A DNA stretch of 64,000 nt from Oceaniferula spumae (GTDB lineage: Bacteria > Verrucomicrobiota > Verrucomicrobiia > Verrucomicrobiales > Akkermansiaceae), in the NCBI RefSeq assembly GCF_042849255.1, contig NZ_AP026866.1:4278001-4342000 (forward strand), written 5' to 3'. A model generated the notes under the pieces. It was not told the DNA's origin, did no database searches, and worked only from the letters and a program-made list of their open reading frames with translations. Position numbers and translations under genes: made by a program. Shown here piece after piece: positions 17,227 to 26,498 of this stretch. The stretch's first letter is position 1. Each line of letters starts with the position of its first letter.

Positions 17227-18345
17227 TCAGTGATCAGCTTGCTCCTGTGTGGTTTTAGCTGCATCGGGCTGTAGCTCCGCTGGCTCGACTTGATCGACAG
17301 GGATCCCCATTTTGCTAGCACGTTGTTTCCAGAGCTTGCGTGCTAGTTTCTGCATGTCCTCATTCCTGTCCAATTCATCGACAATTTCGAGGCCCAGTAA
17401 GGTTTCGACCACGTCTTCGATGGTCACTACGCCCTCCATGCCGCCAAACTCATCAACGACCAGCATGAGGTGCTGATTGTTCTGAGTAAGCTGTTGGAAC
17501 ACCTGATAGACGGATGAGAATTCAGGAACCAATTTAATTTCTCGGATAAACCCGCTGATACTTGCGTCACCATCACCACCGGTAAGTTGGGCGGCCATAA
17601 CATCGCTTTTTAGTATAAAACCAATGATTTCATCGCGATTTTTCCTAAACACAGGAATACGCGAGAACGGTTTGGCTAGAGCTTCGTCCAAGAATTCTTG
17701 CACCGTCAATTCCTCAGATACCGCGTAAACGACAATGCGCGGCGTCATGATGTCTCGCACCTTCGATGATCTGAAAAGAAACAGGTTTCTGAGGATTTCG
17801 CTTTCCTCATCTTCAAGCTGGCCGGAGCGAGAGCTGATTTCTGCCATCGCGATCAGCTCTGCGCGGCTGACAGCGTGGCCGGAGGTCTGCCCGCCGAGGA
17901 AGCGAGTGATCAGGCGCAGAATCGGTAGCACACCCACCCATGTCAGCACGAAGATCATCACACGTAGAAAGTGGGTGGATGGTCTTGAGAGGGGGCGCCA
18001 GAATTTGGCACCGAGCGTTTTGGGGATGATTTCGGAAGCGACAAGTATCAAAAGGGTAAGCACGCCGGCAAAAAGCGCCTCGCCAGTATTGTTATGAAGC
18101 ACGTTCCATTGGGCACCCGCCCCTGCCGCACCCATGGTGTGTGCGATTGTGTTCAGTGTCAGAATCGCGGAGAGAGGCCGGTCCACATCAGCCTTCATTT
18201 TGGCCAGTGTATGGGCGTAGGCCTTGTCTCTCGAGATTTCATGTTCGATGAAACCGGGCGTGACGGAAAGCAGGACTGCCTCCAGCACTGAGCAAATGAA
18301 CGAGACCCCCAGTGCCAGCAGCACGTAAAATATCAGAAGTGCCAT
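17227..18345 (-). CDS. CNNM/CBS-domain membrane protein (CorB/HlyC family)
   Basis: 372 residues. The N-terminal CNNM (DUF21) domain, about 1-180, has four hydrophobic segments, for instance LLIFYVLLALGVSFICSVLE, AGVLTLLILVASEIIPKTLG and LRVMIFVLTWVGVLPILRL; the EIIPKTLG motif is diagnostic. A cytoplasmic CBS pair follows (RDIMTPRIVVYAVSEELTV, IPVFRKNRDEIIGFILKSD, LMLVVDEFGGMEGVVTIEDV). Relatives export magnesium or cobalt. The transporter-associated C-terminal domain (CorC_HlyC) is replaced by a short charged tail, so this is the short form. Confidence 0.88.
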   Translation of the reverse strand: MALLIFYVLLALGVSFICSVLEAVLLSVTPGFIEHEISRDKAYAHTLAKMKADVDRPLSAILTLNTIAHTMGAAGAGAQWNVLHNNTGEALFAGVLTLLILVASEIIPKTLGAKFWRPLSRPSTHFLRVMIFVLTWVGVLPILRLITRFLGGQTSGHAVSRAELIAMAEISSRSGQLEDEESEILRNLFLFRSSKVRDIMTPRIVVYAVSEELTVQEFLDEALAKPFSRIPVFRKNRDEIIGFILKSDVMAAQLTGGDGDASISGFIREIKLVPEFSSVYQVFQQLTQNNQHLMLVVDEFGGMEGVVTIEDVVETLLGLEIVDELDRNEDMQKLARKLWKQRASKMGIPVDQVEPAELQPDAAKTTQEQADH

Positions 18346-18509
18346 GATGTGGTATGAATGGGATGAGCCGGAACTAAGGTAAACATGTGCTTGTCCTGCA
18401 CGTTGCAGGTATATGGGGATGATATGCCAGATTTCAGCTAGATTCTAGAAAGAAAGACACTAGTCATTGCTGAGTTCCGAACTGGAGGTGTGAACGGTAT
18501 AAAATAAGC

Positions 18510-18590
18510 GGCGAAGGATTTTCATCCTTCGCCGGTGTTCGGGTGATAGATTCCCAACCGTACGAAGACAGCTAAGTCTTCGCTACGGTT
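18510..18590. repeat. Two strong hairpins downstream of the giant cytochrome gene
   Basis: GGCGAAGGAT (18510-18519) and ATCCTTCGCC (18524-18533) form a perfect 10-bp stem with a 4-base loop. AACCGTACGAAGAC (18556-18569) pairs with GTCTTCGCTACGGTT (18576-18590) with one bulged base. They sit about 20-100 bases past the stop at 18609 and may end or protect that transcript. They also look like REP-type repeats. Confidence 0.5.
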
Positions 18591-18608
18591 AGTATGCAAA
18601 TTCTGTTA

Positions 18609-21600
18609 TTACTTCCACCCTTTGAGATACTCCACGATATCTGCCACATCTTGTGCTTTCAGACCTAGTTGATCGGCTGAGAGCATGAGGGAGTGCTTCA
18701 TGGGCTTAATAGATTTGACTCTGTTGCGTGGGATCATCTGGGTAAGTCCACCAGTCGACTTGACGATGACTGGGTCAGCATTACTGATGACGAGCCCTTG
18801 CACTTCTTTGCCATCCTTGAGTTGCACGGTGTATCCGCCAAAGCCGTGGGCGATGTCAGCACTTGGGTCGACGATGCTGAGGGCGATCGCGTCCTTGGTT
18901 TGCGTCTGGCCCCAACCTTGGAGGAACGGTCCGTAGTTGGCTCCGTTGCCATCGACTTGGTGACACATGACACAGCGCATCAGTGTGGCTTTGCCTTTAT
19001 CAGCATCACCTTTGAGGGCTAACACATCTTTCGCAGAGAACGACGGTTTGCCTTCGGGGGCTGGTGCGGACACTGGATTGACAACGATTTTAGCTGGATC
19101 GTAGATGCCGCGTTTCTTGAGTTCGGGCATGAGATTGTATTGTTTCCAGATGCCAGTACCGAGTCTGAACAACCAGTAGCCCGCCTCTGCTTGAACGGGC
19201 GACTTCGCTGCCAGATCCAACATGGCGTTGGCGGATGATTTGTCGTTGATGAAGGCCAGGGACTCAACGGCAAACACTTTCTGCTTGTGACTGAGTTTCT
19301 TACTCATCGCGCGGGCTTTGAGGTCGGCTACAGCGGCTGACGGCCAGAGACGCCATGTGATGCGGGCGAAGCTGTCCGACCAGTCCTCTGGGTTGGCTGA
19401 TCCGAGCTCTTTTTTCATCGCGAGCCAAACTTCGTTCTCCTGGTTCTCTGCACCTAGACCGATAGATTCGATGTAGTTCTTATCGTTGCCATCGTAGTCC
19501 TTCTCTTCGTAACTCTTGGCCACGGCGGTCAGGATTTCAGCGGACTTGGCTGCTGGGAGGCCACGCATGGAAAGCGCAACATCACGGCGGACGGCACGGG
19601 ACTCATCACTGGCCAGTTTCTTGGCGTAGGGAAGGAAGTCCTTATCGGCACGCTGCAGAGCGCGGAAGGCTGTCAGACGGATCTCAGGGTTCTTGTCATC
19701 GAGCATGCTGACACATTTCTTGAGTCCTTCATCGCCAAGGTGTGGCAGGAGCCAGATGGCGCGGGCTGCGACCCACTTGTTAGGATGGCTGAGTAGTTTC
19801 TCAACGGCACTGAGTGATTTGGCACCACCGGCTGCGAGGCCTTTGAATCCGGAATAGCGAACGTTGATCGCGGGGCTCGAAAGCGCAGTGATTTGTCCCT
19901 CGGTGGTGTTGAAGTCCATCGCGGGGATGCTAGGTTTGAAACCTTTTGGTGCGATGCGGTAGATGGCTCCTGAGCAGGAGTCATCGAGGTCTCCGTGACC
20001 ACCGACACGACCATCGAACCAGTCTGAGATGTAAATCGCACCATCAGGGCCTACTGCCACGTCGGACGGACGGAATTGGGTAGGGGACTCCTTGCCCTTC
20101 CAGTTCGCATGACGCTCTTTCTTTTGATTGCGGATGATGAAGTCAGAACCAGCGAACTGGCCTTCCGGATTGGTGGTGCAGAAGTCGTGGCGGTCGAGTT
20201 TGAAAGTGGCACCGTTAGGTTCTGGCTGGTAGCCAAAGATGACGTTTTTACCCGCCTCAGCCGAGAGCAGCAAGCCGTCCCACTTTTCACCGAGCGCTCC
20301 ATTTTCGTAGAAGACAACACCGGTGGGTGAGCCGCCGCCGTAGATGTCACCGGCATCGAATGTGCCTGGGTCATCCTGACGCCAGTGAGCGCGGCCGTGG
20401 TCCTGGCCTGGGCGCATGTCCTGACGCCAGCTACGAGTTCCGTAGCGGTTGAAGTATCCAGCAGAGCTGTATGGCAACACATAGGAAACGCGACACGCTG
20501 GCGGGTCATCGTTGTCATTCTGGAACAGGTCACCGAGTGAGGTGGTGGCGTGTTCGTAGGAGTTGCGGTAACCGTGACCGATGATCTCGGCATTGGTTCC
20601 GTCAGGATTCATTCGAACAGAGAAGCCTGATGTCCAGATAAAGCCATCGTCACTTTTCTGACCTGAGACTTTGCGGTTGTCGACAAACCAGTCGCCCCCG
20701 CCGCCTTTATAAGTGCCTCCCATGCGGAAGGTCTTACCAGATTTATCGGTAAAGATGGCACCGCAGTTACCATTGTTGAAATACCATTTTCCGTCAGGTC
20801 CGGCGGTCATGGAGTGCAGCGAGTGATCGTGGTTTCTGGCATTGAATCCAGTCAACAGGACTTCGCGCTTGTCGACACTGGGATCGAACTTGAGGTCGCG
20901 GTTCACATCGGTGTAAACCAGCATGTGCGGTGGTTGGGCGACTACGACAACGTTATCGAAAACAGCCACGCCGAGTGGTGCGACGAGATCTTTCTCTTGA
21001 ACAAAGGTATGGGACTTGTCGGCCACGCCATCGCCATCGCTGTCTTCAATGACCACGATGCGGTCACCACCGGGGCGACGACCTTTGTGTCGGCGGTAGT
21101 TGACACCTTCGGCAGCCCAGATGCGGCCTTTGGAGTCGATATCGATATTCGTAGGATTGTAGAGAAGCGGGGATGTTGCCCAGCGTGTGACTTCGAGGCC
21201 TTCGGGGACTTTGAAATACTCAAGATCCACATTGCGCACAGCTTCGTTAGGTTCCCATGGTGCATTCGGATCACGTGGTTTTTTCACTAAGAACTGAACG
21301 GCTGCAGGAGTTGGTTTCTCTTCGCGAATGGCGCCGCCATCGTCGAGACCGACAAGTGCGGTAAACTTGACCGCACCTTGGGGTGGTTTGACGACAATGG
21401 AGGACTTGGCATGAGTGCCGAGACCTTGTTTGTATGTTTTGCCTCCGACGATCAGTTCACCGCCTTCTACATCTTTGCCAAACTGGAGTTTTTTCCATCC
21501 TTGCTTGGATGATACGACGTGTTTGGCTTCTAACGGAATTGATTTGCCCGAGGCATTGACGAACACGGGATTGATCCAGTTCGCCCAGTCATGGCTCACG

Positions 21601-22769
21601 TCGCCGAGGTCGTCGACGATCAGTTCAATTTGTTCAAGACCTTCGATCTCTGCACTGATGGTTTGGATGCGTGTGCTGTCGCTGGCTTTGATCTGGGGGC
21701 TTTGTGCAAGGATGCTTGATGCCGAGCTAGATGTTTTTTGAGACGCCTGATTTTTCTTAGCGGCCTTTTTCTTGGGCTCTTTCTTTTTCCCTTTTTTCTT
21801 AGGTGAGGGCATTTGCATCGGCTTCTGCTTGAGCAGAGCTTCGGTAGGGAGCAGAACCGGCTTGCCTGGGACAGGGCGGTCGAGGTTCTCATTGAGTTGC
21901 TCCTGTGTGATGGGTTTGGAAGGAACGCCGTCCTTAGGAACATCACCACGAGCCAGCCAGACGATGGCGTTGAGAACCAGCTGACGGAAATCATCGATTG
22001 CCCAGTTACGGTGATAGTGCCCACCAACAAATCCAACTCCGCGCGCACCTGTTTCCGGATCACGGCACCACATCAGAGCCTGTTCTTTACCCATCGTCGC
22101 TTCGCCGTGCTCATTCCAGAGATTGATGTAACGGACAATTTTTTCAGGAGTCGGTGTGGCTGTGGCCAGCGCGTGGCAACAGTCGCATTCCTGCTTGGAA
22201 GGGAAGCGCATGTTCCAGTAAAATTCATCGTAGGCGGTGACCTTGGCTTTGATACCATTGCCCACAGGGTGACCAGACTTAGGAGTCATGTCTGCGATCC
22301 AGTGCGGATTTACCGACCAGCCTGTTTCCATGTAGCCGCCGATCCACGGGGTGAAATATTTCTGTCCCACCGCTTTGGATGGGTGCACGCCGTAGTGCAT
22401 GAACATGATGCCCATGCCTTCTTTGACTTTTTTATCGAGGAACTCGTATTTATTTCCAAACTTACCACCGGCATCCGCGTAAACGATACAGGCGTCTACA
22501 CCGTCGAAGATGGATTCATCTTTTGGCCAACCGTAAAAGTGCACCTTGGCTTCGACATCGAGTCCACTCTCGTTGAGCGCCTTGGCGAGTAGCATGCAGC
22601 CCGCGCGGAACTCGTGTTCACCGTTGCCGTGGCTGGGGTTTCCTGCGAGGAAAAGGATCTTTTTCTTAGCGTCTGCCGTAGCGGCTGAGATGACAAATAC
22701 CGTCAGGATGAGCGCTGTTAATTTTCCCCAGAGTGTGGGGTGGAAAAGTCGAGTTAGTCTGGATTTCAT
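18609..22769 (-). CDS. PVC-type membrane-bound dehydrogenase/cytochrome c with ThuA and NPCBM domains
   Basis: 1386 residues. After a signal peptide (LTALILTVFVISAATADA) comes a ThuA-like domain (about 35-280; KILFLAGNPSHGNGEHEFRA). A lysine-rich linker (about 325-345) leads to an NPCBM-like carbohydrate-binding domain (about 375-500; KQGLGTHAKSSIVV). Next is the PVC 'membrane-bound dehydrogenase' beta-propeller (about 525-960; VTRWATSPLLYNPTNIDIDS, then RVGGHGDLDDSCSGAIYRIA), followed by HEAT-like repeats. The C-terminal haem domain has CVMCH and the PVC signature DPSADIAHGFGGYTVQLKDG. Proteins of this kind are abundant in Planctomycetes and Verrucomicrobia and are thought to oxidise sugars. 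It is divergent from a PAS-AraC regulator, its likely controller. Confidence 0.88.
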   Translation of the reverse strand: MKSRLTRLFHPTLWGKLTALILTVFVISAATADAKKKILFLAGNPSHGNGEHEFRAGCMLLAKALNESGLDVEAKVHFYGWPKDESIFDGVDACIVYADAGGKFGNKYEFLDKKVKEGMGIMFMHYGVHPSKAVGQKYFTPWIGGYMETGWSVNPHWIADMTPKSGHPVGNGIKAKVTAYDEFYWNMRFPSKQECDCCHALATATPTPEKIVRYINLWNEHGEATMGKEQALMWCRDPETGARGVGFVGGHYHRNWAIDDFRQLVLNAIVWLARGDVPKDGVPSKPITQEQLNENLDRPVPGKPVLLPTEALLKQKPMQMPSPKKKGKKKEPKKKAAKKNQASQKTSSSASSILAQSPQIKASDSTRIQTISAEIEGLEQIELIVDDLGDVSHDWANWINPVFVNASGKSIPLEAKHVVSSKQGWKKLQFGKDVEGGELIVGGKTYKQGLGTHAKSSIVVKPPQGAVKFTALVGLDDGGAIREEKPTPAAVQFLVKKPRDPNAPWEPNEAVRNVDLEYFKVPEGLEVTRWATSPLLYNPTNIDIDSKGRIWAAEGVNYRRHKGRRPGGDRIVVIEDSDGDGVADKSHTFVQEKDLVAPLGVAVFDNVVVVAQPPHMLVYTDVNRDLKFDPSVDKREVLLTGFNARNHDHSLHSMTAGPDGKWYFNNGNCGAIFTDKSGKTFRMGGTYKGGGGDWFVDNRKVSGQKSDDGFIWTSGFSVRMNPDGTNAEIIGHGYRNSYEHATTSLGDLFQNDNDDPPACRVSYVLPYSSAGYFNRYGTRSWRQDMRPGQDHGRAHWRQDDPGTFDAGDIYGGGSPTGVVFYENGALGEKWDGLLLSAEAGKNVIFGYQPEPNGATFKLDRHDFCTTNPEGQFAGSDFIIRNQKKERHANWKGKESPTQFRPSDVAVGPDGAIYISDWFDGRVGGHGDLDDSCSGAIYRIAPKGFKPSIPAMDFNTTEGQITALSSPAINVRYSGFKGLAAGGAKSLSAVEKLLSHPNKWVAARAIWLLPHLGDEGLKKCVSMLDDKNPEIRLTAFRALQRADKDFLPYAKKLASDESRAVRRDVALSMRGLPAAKSAEILTAVAKSYEEKDYDGNDKNYIESIGLGAENQENEVWLAMKKELGSANPEDWSDSFARITWRLWPSAAVADLKARAMSKKLSHKQKVFAVESLAFINDKSSANAMLDLAAKSPVQAEAGYWLFRLGTGIWKQYNLMPELKKRGIYDPAKIVVNPVSAPAPEGKPSFSAKDVLALKGDADKGKATLMRCVMCHQVDGNGANYGPFLQGWGQTQTKDAIALSIVDPSADIAHGFGGYTVQLKDGKEVQGLVISNADPVIVKSTGGLTQMIPRNRVKSIKPMKHSLMLSADQLGLKAQDVADIVEYLKGWK

Positions 22770-22836
22770 AAATGGATTCGGTTGAGTGGTAGAGGGACTA
22801 TACGTGGTCGTTCGGGTTTATGAATAGGTCATTTTC

Positions 22837-22850
22837 GTCAAAAAATTGAC
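22837..22850. promoter_or_regulatory. Candidate operator in the cytochrome/AraC divergent spacer
   Basis: GTCAA-AAAA-TTGAC, a 5-bp inverted repeat around an A tract, lies in the 150-base spacer about 70 bases from each start codon. It could bind the divergent AraC-type protein. The site is short and could be chance. Confidence 0.3.
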
Positions 22851-22919
22851 TATTTCCATCATTTTCATACGTTGAGACGACACTCGTTTTTCAAGGTCGA
22901 CAGCAATTCATGCCACAAG

Positions 22920-23675
22920 ATGCCCACCATGCAATCATCAAACTCGCTGGACACTTTTCTGGCACAAATGAAACCAGGTCAGATATCCACGATCCTGATG
23001 GACATGCTACCTGAGATCATCACCTGCATTAAGGATATCAACGGAGTCTATATCTATGTGAACAGGGCTTTTGCCGAGACCTTGCAGCGTGATTCTGAAG
23101 AAATCCTGGGAAAAAATGATGCCGAGCTTTTCGGCACGGAGCTTGCCAGAAGCTACATGAAGGATGATGCCGATATCTGTGAGTCCGGGGATCCGATTCT
23201 GGAAAAGGCAGAGTTAGTCACTTATCGACCAGGAATTGTGCGCTGGTATATCACCAGTAAAATTCCACTCTATAATACAAAACAGACAGTCATCGGAATC
23301 GCAGGAATCTCACGCCCGTCATTAGCGCACCAGCACATCAGTGTGAGTGGACCGATGGCGTCCGTGGGCAAGGCGGTTGATTACATCTACGAAAATCTAA
23401 GCGAGGGGATCGGTGTAGATCAGCTGGCGAACATTTGCGGACTTTCAATAAGCAGTCTGGAGCGGCATTTCAAAAAGCACTTCGACTGCAGCCCGGGCAA
23501 ATTTATCAGTCAGGTGAAAATTTCATCGGCCTGCAAATTGTTAGCCGATCCCTCATACACCATCGCTGCCGTTGGGGATAAACTGGGCTATCCGGATCCT
23601 GTAGTTTTCAGTCGAGCCTTCAAACGTGAAATGAAAGTGAGCCCCAGCGGATATCGCAGGTCGCTCATTCGCTAG
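22920..23675 (+). CDS. AraC-family transcriptional regulator with PAS sensor domain
   Basis: About 251 residues from ATG 22920 (another ATG lies at 22929; a TTG at 22872 is unlikely). Residues about 30-145 form a PAS domain: LPEIITCIKDINGVYIYVNR, ILGKNDAELFG and WYITSKIPLYN with VIGIAGISR. The C-terminal 100 residues are the double helix-turn-helix: IGVDQLANICGLSISSLERH, FKKHFDCSPGKFI, and the second helix pair ending PVVFSRAFKREMKVSPSGYR. PAS-AraC proteins of this form are common next to sugar dehydrogenase genes in PVC bacteria. The gene is divergent from the giant cytochrome gene and convergent with dnaB. Confidence 0.9.
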   Translation: MPTMQSSNSLDTFLAQMKPGQISTILMDMLPEIITCIKDINGVYIYVNRAFAETLQRDSEEILGKNDAELFGTELARSYMKDDADICESGDPILEKAELVTYRPGIVRWYITSKIPLYNTKQTVIGIAGISRPSLAHQHISVSGPMASVGKAVDYIYENLSEGIGVDQLANICGLSISSLERHFKKHFDCSPGKFISQVKISSACKLLADPSYTIAAVGDKLGYPDPVVFSRAFKREMKVSPSGYRRSLIR

Positions 23676-23702
23676 AGGGTGGAAGAGGAACGGTTACCGA
23701 TT

Positions 23703-25160
23703 TTATTCCTCGTCATCGCCCCAAGCACGAGACTCGAAACGCATGATTTCCTTGATGAAGGTCAGCGGCACATCACCGGTAGGACCATTACGGTTCTTGG
23801 CGATGACCAGCTGAGCTTTGCCATCTTCCTCGTCACGATCCTCTTGGTTATCGGCATAGTAAGCGGACCGGTAGAGCAGTCCTACCATATCGGCGTCCTG
23901 CTCGATGGAGCCTGATTCACGGAGGTCGGACATCCGAGGTTTACCGCCACCACCGCTACTACCGACCCGGCTTTCCGGACCACGGTTAAGCTGGGCGAGC
24001 ACGATGATGGGAATTTCCAACTCCTTGGCCAGAGCCTTGAGGCCGGCGGAAATTTCGGCCACCTCACGCTCGCGGGAGTTCTGAGCTTGTTTCGAGTTTG
24101 ATCGCATTAGCTGGAGGTAATCGATCGCGATGACCCTGATGTCGCCCTCCTTCTTTTTCCTGCGAGCCTTGGCACGAAGTTCGTTAATACTGATCGATGG
24201 AGTGTCATCGATGTAGAGCTTGCAGTTCTTGATTTCCTCAGCGGCTTTTTTGATTCGCAAAAGATCCGCCTTCACCGGCTTGTAACCTTTCATCAGGCTG
24301 GATTTGGCAAAGCGGGAGCGGGCGTAAAGCAGACGTTCGACCAGCTGGTTGGCACTCATCTCCAAAGAGAAAACCATCGAGGGGAGACCTTGATCGAGAC
24401 ACATGTGCTCTACCAAGTTCATCGCGAACGAGGTCTTACCCATCGACGGACGAGCCGCAACGATGAACATCTCACCAGCCTTGAGTCCGCTCGACATTTT
24501 ATCGATGTCTGGGTAGCCGGTGGTGATTCCATTGCCTTGGCTTTTTCCGGCCAGAAAATCCTGAAGTTGATCGAGCACGACCTCTACGGATTTTTCCACA
24601 GTGATTTCTGTGTTCTTTTCAGCTCCTTCACGGATCGCCAAGACCTGCTGCTCGACGTTGTCTAACAAGGCCTCCACTTCTTCCTGTTCATCATAAGCAC
24701 GGGTGATGGCTTCGGTGCACTGGCTGATCACCGAGCGCAGCACATATTTGTCCTTAACAATGTCAAGGTGGTGCATGAAATGCGCGTGGGTAGGTGCGTA
24801 GGTATAAATCTCGGTGATGGCGGCAGGTCCACCCACCGAGGGCAGCAGGCTCCGATCCATCAGTGTCTGGGTCAGTGACACCAGTTCGATAGGCATGTTT
24901 TGCTCAAAGAATTCTAGCAGGATCTTAAATAACGCACCGTGCGCAGGATGATAGAAATGCTGATCGGTGAGTTTGTTTTCCACCGCAGCAGCCACATATT
25001 CTTGAGGATCCTGGAACATCGATGACAGGATACTCTTCTCTGGCCCGATCGCGTGAGGCAGTGCCCGCTCGGCGGAGCTATGGTCTGCAGCGGCAGGAGC
25101 TTTCTGTAAGGCAGGGCCGCCTTTCATGGGAGATTTTGTGGATTGAGTATCAGTGGCCAT
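23703..25160 (-). CDS. dnaB: Replicative DNA helicase
   Basis: 485 residues from ATG 25160; a longer in-frame extension to 25283 is unconserved. The N-terminal DnaB domain spans about 35-140 (IGPEKSILSSMFQDPQEYVA). The RecA-like motor begins near residue 215 with GYPDIDKMSSGLKAGEMFIV and Walker A ARPSMGKTSFAMNL. Walker B and later motifs are IRVIAIDYLQLMR, SREREVAEISAGLKALAKEL, IIVLAQLNRGPESR, and ADMVGLLYRSAYY with IVAKNRNGPTGDVPL. DnaB is the ring helicase that unwinds the fork. The 460 bases upstream hold a cluster of DnaA boxes, so its transcription may be DnaA-controlled. Confidence 0.95.
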   Translation of the reverse strand: MATDTQSTKSPMKGGPALQKAPAAADHSSAERALPHAIGPEKSILSSMFQDPQEYVAAAVENKLTDQHFYHPAHGALFKILLEFFEQNMPIELVSLTQTLMDRSLLPSVGGPAAITEIYTYAPTHAHFMHHLDIVKDKYVLRSVISQCTEAITRAYDEQEEVEALLDNVEQQVLAIREGAEKNTEITVEKSVEVVLDQLQDFLAGKSQGNGITTGYPDIDKMSSGLKAGEMFIVAARPSMGKTSFAMNLVEHMCLDQGLPSMVFSLEMSANQLVERLLYARSRFAKSSLMKGYKPVKADLLRIKKAAEEIKNCKLYIDDTPSISINELRAKARRKKKEGDIRVIAIDYLQLMRSNSKQAQNSREREVAEISAGLKALAKELEIPIIVLAQLNRGPESRVGSSGGGGKPRMSDLRESGSIEQDADMVGLLYRSAYYADNQEDRDEEDGKAQLVIAKNRNGPTGDVPLTFIKEIMRFESRAWGDDEE

Positions 25161-25220
25161 GGACAAGCCTCGTTGTAGAACATTCCCGGAAAAGGTCAAT
25201 CTGGGTAAGTGGTGAAATGG

Positions 25221-25486
25221 TGTGAATAAGTCAGTTTGTTGATAAGTCTTGGACTGGCAGAAAAACAAGTCACAGCGCGCCATGTGAATATCTTGTTAAG
25301 AACCTGTTGATAAGTTTTATTCACAGAGCAACTAAGCTCCACAATTGGCTAGTTAAAACCTGAAAATTCAATCATTATAACATCTTTATAAGCTGTGAAT
25401 ACGTCGGTGTTCGTTCAGCGGGATCACTTATTCACAAGCTGAACAAGAGATGTGTCACCTTAGCCCGTGAAGTTAAATGTGTATAA
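25221..25486. other. DnaA-box cluster, candidate oriC or DnaA-regulated region
   Basis: Four exact matches to TTATNCACA lie in 266 bases: 25221-25229 (TGTGAATAA, reverse), 25317-25325 (TTATTCACA), 25428-25436 (TTATTCACA) and 25478-25486 (TGTGTATAA, reverse). One-mismatch copies are TGTGAATAT at 25283-25291 and TGTGAATAC at 25394-25402, and two TGTTGATAA stretches add further near matches. Between them lies AT-rich DNA (about 25335-25395) that could unwind. No gene is visible in 25161-25611. dnaB starts 60 bases away. dnaA itself is not in the window. Confidence 0.6.
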
Positions 25487-25611
25487 GATGAACTCTGTAT
25501 TTCACCTCAAAGACTCCACAAGATGGAGTAAAACATGATCCTTACCCACTGGTGTGCCTGACACGGCGGCAAGTGATCACAAGCAAAGGATCACATCTGG
25601 ATAGAAAAAAG

Positions 25612-25685
25612 CACGCCCGACAGGATTCGAACCTGTGACCTACTGATTAGAAGTCAGTTGCTCTATCCAACTGAGCTACGGGCGC
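25612..25685 (-). tRNA. tRNA-Arg (anticodon TCT)
   Basis: Reads GCGCCCGTAGCTCAGTTGGA from the 5' end, with a D-arm, the anticodon stem CTGAC around loop TTCTAAT giving anticodon TCT, and the T-arm with GGTTCGAATCC. Acceptor stem GCGCCCG pairs with CGGGCGT (first pair G-T). The 3' CCA is not encoded. Decodes AGA/AGG. Confidence 0.96.
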
Positions 25686-25827
25686 TTTAAAAATGGGAGC
25701 CGGAAAAATCCGTGAGGATGCACGGACAGGCAGGAGGGATTTACGAGGCTCTGGGGCATCCGTCAAGACGGGATGAGTGGCTCGACTGGAAAATTATCGT
25801 GTTTCCACTGTTGGTGCCTTAAAAACC

Positions 25828-26106
25828 TTATTCGGGCAGGTTTCTCTGCTCTTCCTCAATGCGCTCGGCGAGCCATTGTTTCATCATCGACTGGTAGTTG
25901 AGGAACCGCGAACGAGCCAAGCGCTTGATGCGCGACAGCATGCGTGGGTCAAATCTCAGTGTGATGGTGGTGGATTCACGGGAATCGGGCTGATGCACGG
26001 AGCTGGCGAGAAGTTTGGCGTCGAGTTCGTGTTCGAGCCAAAATTGAGCTTCGTCAGATTCTTCTTCGAAAGCCGGAATGTCTTCCCAGTTGCTGATAGT
26101 TTTCAT
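25828..26106 (-). CDS. BrnA-like antitoxin
   Basis: 92 residues. Acidic N-terminal half (IPAFEEESDEAQFW) followed by a ribbon-helix-helix style C-terminal part: TTITLRFDPRMLSRIKRLAR and FLNYQSMMKQWLAERIEEEQ. This is the usual build of BrnA/CopG antitoxins, in which the N-terminal part wraps the toxin and the RHH dimer binds the promoter. It follows the toxin gene by 19 bases, the normal BrnTA order. The region around its start can form a weak hairpin (TTTTCAT-aca-ATGAAAA). Confidence 0.7.
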   Translation of the reverse strand: MKTISNWEDIPAFEEESDEAQFWLEHELDAKLLASSVHQPDSRESTTITLRFDPRMLSRIKRLARSRFLNYQSMMKQWLAERIEEEQRNLPE

Positions 26107-26125
26107 TGTATGAAAAGTGAGAGTG

Positions 26126-26404
26126 TTACTTGATTTCGCCGTAGCTGCGTTGATAGAAGCGAAGTTCGGAATCGGTCATCTCGCGGGCAGCGTAGATGCG
26201 GGCGATTTTTCCGTCGGTCCAGAATGCGATAAAGAGGTGCCGGTCCTGCACCGTGCGTCCCAAAGTGTAATAACGCGCCTCACCGTCTTCGCGGTCAACG
26301 TCAGGGAGCAAGCGGATGGCAAAGGGGTCTTCGAGGATTTCTTCTAACTCACGCGGATTGGTGAGTTTGAGATCGATGGGTGAGTCGGTAAGATCAAGTT
26401 CCAT
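26126..26404 (-). CDS. BrnT-like toxin
   Basis: 92 residues from ATG 26404; the open frame extends further upstream without conserved content. The shape fits the BrnT family of RelE-like ribonucleases: an early ELEEILEDPFAIRLLPDVD (compare 'F.DPLA...PD'), YYTLGRTVQDRHLFIAFWTD in the sheet, and the end RIYAAREMTDSELRFYQRSY, matching the family's 'RIISAR.....ER..Y'. The classic N-terminal FEWDxxKAxxNxxKHGVSF motif is not preserved, so this is a diverged member. With the downstream BrnA-like protein it forms a toxin-antitoxin pair. Confidence 0.65.
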   Translation of the reverse strand: MELDLTDSPIDLKLTNPRELEEILEDPFAIRLLPDVDREDGEARYYTLGRTVQDRHLFIAFWTDGKIARIYAAREMTDSELRFYQRSYGEIK

Positions 26405-26498
26405 GGGTAGGGACGTAGATGGATGCGTTGCAGGGATAAAAACACATGGAAGCACATTTGAACATGGTTTTTTTGTCAGTAAGACAGTGCAGGGAAAA

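Noticed and set aside
26099..26115. Hairpin at the start of the BrnA-like gene (TTTTCAT-aca-ATGAAAA)
   Set aside because: Only seven A/T-rich pairs; too weak to claim translational control.
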